In this document: one piece after another, positions 62,362-64,000 of the stretch | How positions within the stretch are numbered: the stretch's first letter is position 1 | Layout: each line of letters opens with the position of its first letter | NCBI GenBank assembly: GCA_035566015.1 | Contig: DATMRS010000009.1 | Coordinates: 127,957-191,956, forward strand | DNA from: DATMRS01 sp035566015 | Lineage (GTDB): Bacteria > Pseudomonadota > Alphaproteobacteria > Sphingomonadales > Sphingomonadaceae | DNA: 64,000 bases | Direction of reading: 5' to 3' | Notes under the pieces: model-generated | Databases searched by the model: none | What the model was told of the DNA's origin: nothing | What the model saw: only the letters and a program-made list of their open reading frames with translations | Program-made: the position numbers and the translations under genes

Positions 62362-62835
62362 GAAAGCCAGGCGTTTCCGCCCGCTGTCAGAACGCAACAA
62401 CTCGCCTGCCGTCCTCGCGGTACGAATAGCGCATCCGCATCCGCATCGCCTGGGCCGCCGGTTCGGGCATGGGCCGGGTCATAATTGGAACTGAGTGTTA
62501 CCGACGCGTACGGATTACCGGCATGGAGCAAGATGGGGTGGCTATGTAAAAAGCCGAATGTGGCGGGTGTGTATGTGCTCTTGCCCTCCGAGCTGGTTAG
62601 TCTGCACGATCGTTGCCGCCTGACCACCCGCCGCGCCCACAATAACGCGGCCGTTATGTCGCAATCTCCCGGACCATCTCGTCCCTGCCGATTTTAGGCA
62701 ATTGGCGGAGCAATAAGGGAAAGTACGAGCCGCTGGGCCAGCGTTCCCGATCAGTAAAGCGCATCGGCACGTCCAATCGCGCAAGCTATTGTGGCACATT
62801 AAATCGACGGCAGGCGGGGAAGCAGGGCGAGGCGA
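62362..62835. other. Non-coding or decayed region without a clear gene
   Basis: About 470 bp hold no supported gene, RNA or repeat. Short open frames on both strands have no ribosome-binding site or conserved sequence. Base composition is somewhat lower in GC than the surroundings. A small CGCATC tandem occurs near 62430. It may be the decayed edge of the accessory segment that follows. Confidence 0.5.
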
Positions 62836-63018
62836 TCAGTCACGGTCGCGCTCGATCAAATAACGCACCGCCAATTCGGTACGTTTCTCGATCGTGGCTG
62901 CGCCGCGCTCCAAGAGACCTATCATCTCACGCGTCATGCCAATAGCGTCGGCCAACCCGGCCTGCGACATGGCCACCCCCTTGCGGCGCGCCTCTAATTC
63001 GTCGCCTTGCATCGTCAT
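62836..63018 (-). CDS. Small XRE-family HTH protein
   Basis: A ~60-residue protein built almost only of a helix-turn-helix: EARRKGVAMSQAGLADAIGM, then TREMIGLLERGAATIEKRTE, and ending LAVRYLIERDRD. This is the Cro/C1-type fold. The exact start is uncertain: ATG 63018 or 63012 are plausible, whereas the frame is open to 63150. Such small regulators are typical of mobile or accessory DNA and may control a neighbouring gene or toxin-antitoxin system; no partner toxin was seen. Confidence 0.72.
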   Translation of the reverse strand: MTMQGDELEARRKGVAMSQAGLADAIGMTREMIGLLERGAATIEKRTELAVRYLIERDRD

Positions 63019-63216
63019 CGCATTAGCCCTATTCTTCACCTTAACGCCGCCCCCGGCGGCAACCGGGAGGCCGGTTATCTGACGGTGATTTCGAGGAGTT
63101 TGGCCCCGAACCGCCCGAACCGGAACCGGATCAGATGGAAGTGCATCCACTGTTCCTTTCGGGTTTGTCAGCGGTCTTGGCCGGTGTAGCTTCTGCCGTC
63201 AGACAAGCACAGTTTC

Positions 63217-63266
63217 AGAAAGTCACTTACGATCCATCAAGGTAAATCGTGAGTGACTTTCTTTTT
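63217..63266 (+). terminator. Orphan terminator-like hairpin
   Basis: A 17-bp stem AGAAAGTCACTTACGAT / ATCGTGAGTGACTTTCT (one G-T) with a 12-base loop is followed by TTTTT at 63262-63266. It has the form of a strong Rho-independent terminator on the plus strand. No plus-strand gene precedes it within the accessory region, so its purpose is unclear. Confidence 0.6.
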
Positions 63267-63307
63267 CGAGCCTTTCGGAGCTAGTCGGCAATGGGTCTAT
63301 GCGATCT

Positions 63308-63826
63308 TCATCGGCGGATACGTTGATCACCGGCTTCCACCGGCTCCGACCTGAATCGTTCAATTTCGTCCGGGGAACTTCTGGACCGCAATTCAGCCGG
63401 GACACCCACTGTCGTATGATACGCCGGCACGTCCGTTAGCACCACGGCATTCGCACCGATCCGGGCGTGATCGCCGATAGCGACATCGCCCAGAATACGC
63501 GCGCCCGCGCCGACATAGACGCCACGCCCCAGCGTCGCTGCGCCCGGCTCCGACAATTGGCCGATCGTCACCTGCTGCATGGTCATGCAATCGTCACCGT
63601 TCACCGCATCCTTGTGAATCACCACCCCGATCGGATGAGGCAGGCGAAGCCGTTCGCCCAGTCTCACGCCCGGTATGATCGTGCTCCCGGTAATCGCGCT
63701 CCAGAAACCGTGACGCAACCGGGTCAACTTGCGCAGCATTTTGGCGAGTGGACCACACCGATCCATGTAACGCCGATAGGCTCTAGCAGAAGCGATGACC
63801 GAGCGCTCGGGATTCCAGAGCGTCAT
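63308..63826 (-). CDS. Serine-acetyltransferase-like hexapeptide-repeat protein
   Basis: The 172-residue protein has a left-handed parallel beta-helix from repeated hexads: LPHPIGVVIHKDAVNGDDCM, VTIGQLSEPGAATLGRGVYV, GAGARILGDVAIGDHARIGA and NAVVLTDVPAYHTTVGVPAE. The pattern is that of CysE and exopolysaccharide-linked serine acetyltransferases; an N-terminal helical part precedes it. The sugar or serine substrate cannot be told. A strong GGGGGA ribosome-binding site precedes ATG 63826. The IS630-type element lies about 50 bp upstream and may disturb its promoter. Confidence 0.82.
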   Translation of the reverse strand: MTLWNPERSVIASARAYRRYMDRCGPLAKMLRKLTRLRHGFWSAITGSTIIPGVRLGERLRLPHPIGVVIHKDAVNGDDCMTMQQVTIGQLSEPGAATLGRGVYVGAGARILGDVAIGDHARIGANAVVLTDVPAYHTTVGVPAELRSRSSPDEIERFRSEPVEAGDQRIRR

Positions 63827-63927
63827 TTATCCCCCGACGATTTCCCCATGGACCGCCACCCTAGACTCGATTTCTGATTGATTGAATCGGAATGGGGATT
63901 TCCAAGCTGGGGGAGTTCTGATTCAAC

Positions 63928-63953
63928 CTGCTGGCTGGGTAGGAGGCCAGCAG
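63928..63953 (+). promoter_or_regulatory. Hairpin enclosing the transposase ribosome-binding site
   Basis: CTGCTGGC and GCCAGCAG form an 8-bp stem with a 10-base loop TGGGTAGGAG. The Shine-Dalgarno AGGAG lies in the loop and its edge in the stem, just 3 bp from the ATG. It could lower translation of read-through transcripts. Confidence 0.55.
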
Positions 63954-63955
63954 GG

Positions 63956-64000
63956 ATGGCGAGACCCTATTCGAATGATCTGCGGGAGCGGGCGGCTGCG
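63956..64000 (+). CDS. IS630-family transposase (N-terminus only; gene runs off the window)
   Basis: The first 15 codons read MARPYSNDLRERAAA, which matches the N-terminal helix-turn-helix of IS630 transposases (M-A-x-PYSxDLRxR). An AGGAGG site precedes the ATG. The DDE catalytic domain lies beyond the window, so intactness cannot be judged. Confidence 0.8.
   Translation, partial: MARPYSNDLRERAAA

Larger units (their letters stand above)
63878..64000 (+). mobile_element. Left end of an IS630-family insertion sequence (partial)
   Basis: The window ends inside the element. The visible part has an end-like sequence TGATTGAATCGGAATGGGG near 63878-63896, a shorter inverted match TGATTCAAC at 63919, and the first codons of a transposase. 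The exact edge is not certain; the right end and the TA target duplication are outside the window. Confidence 0.7.

Noticed and set aside
62485..62697. Small open frame in the gap after the MBL gene
   Set aside because: No ribosome-binding site, no recognised sequence, atypical residues. Other short frames in this gap on the minus strand are equally unsupported.

Overview
The window is a stretch of GC-rich chromosome that fits an alphaproteobacterium of the order Sphingomonadales (Sphingomonas or a close relative). The reasons are: ThiS fused to ThiG; an uvrA operator of the alphaproteobacterial GTTC-N7-GTTC LexA type; an NDUFA12-type complex I subunit; the gene order aat-accC-accB-aroQ; a glutathione transferase that closely resembles LigF beta-etherase of lignin-degrading sphingomonads; and many short two-hairpin intergenic repeats. 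No plasmid or phage genes, CRISPR array or rRNA were seen. Almost all of the window is core chromosome. Only the last ~1.6 kb looks accessory.

Layout. 1-2.8 kb (minus): tRNA-Trp, secE, nusG, rplK, rplA and the start of rplJ, the classical route into rpoBC. 2.8-5.3 kb: fatty acyl-AMP ligase divergent from recX. 5.4-11 kb: double cold-shock protein, NDUFA12, mlaD, a DUF2155 protein, and on the minus strand aroQ-accB-accC-arsC-aat (acetyl-CoA carboxylase and related genes). 11-15.2 kb: thiS-thiG fusion, a diguanylate cyclase with a MarR regulator, a small conserved protein and an SDR/epimerase. 15.3-22.8 kb: pepN, SOS-controlled uvrA, a glycine-zipper lipoprotein, PilZ and RcnB proteins. 22.9-25 kb: phosphate permease next to an unusual NUDIX-DUF47 open frame. 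25-36.6 kb: ABC-F ATPase, GFA protein, xthA-ribA-L,D-transpeptidase, lolA-ftsK, UbiH-type hydroxylase, metY and a small membrane protein. 36.7-44.6 kb: a secreted cyclophilin, then a surface glycosylation block with GtrA flippase, GtrB-like GT2, methyltransferase and three large polytopic GT-C-like proteins. 44.6-56 kb: CnoX-like thioredoxin, Lon-substrate domain, Trm112, ppc, HNH nuclease, gluQRS, HIG1 protein, ergothioneine genes egtB-egtD, 3-hydroxyacyl-CoA dehydrogenase, the LigF-like GST and argB. 56-58.2 kb: YggT, DUF167, folD and marC. 58.3-62.4 kb: a MarR-controlled module (marR <> DUF3237-CocE hydrolase) and a metallo-beta-lactamase-fold enzyme. 62.4-64 kb: accessory edge with a small XRE regulator, an orphan terminator-like hairpin, a serine-acetyltransferase-like hexapeptide protein and the left end of an IS630-type element.

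Genes are tightly packed. Many starts overlap the upstream stop (ATGA, GTGA or TGATG), which implies translational coupling: NDUFA12/mlaD, accC/arsC, ribA/ldt, egtB/egtD, DUF167/folD, DUF3237/CocE and Lon-domain/Trm112. The most interesting items are the in-frame NUDIX-DUF47 gene beside pit, which has an internal ribosome-binding site; the ~90-bp two-hairpin repeat found only between convergent genes; the MarR/DUF3237/CocE module with visible operators; the GT-C glycosylation locus; and the isolated LigF-like etherase.
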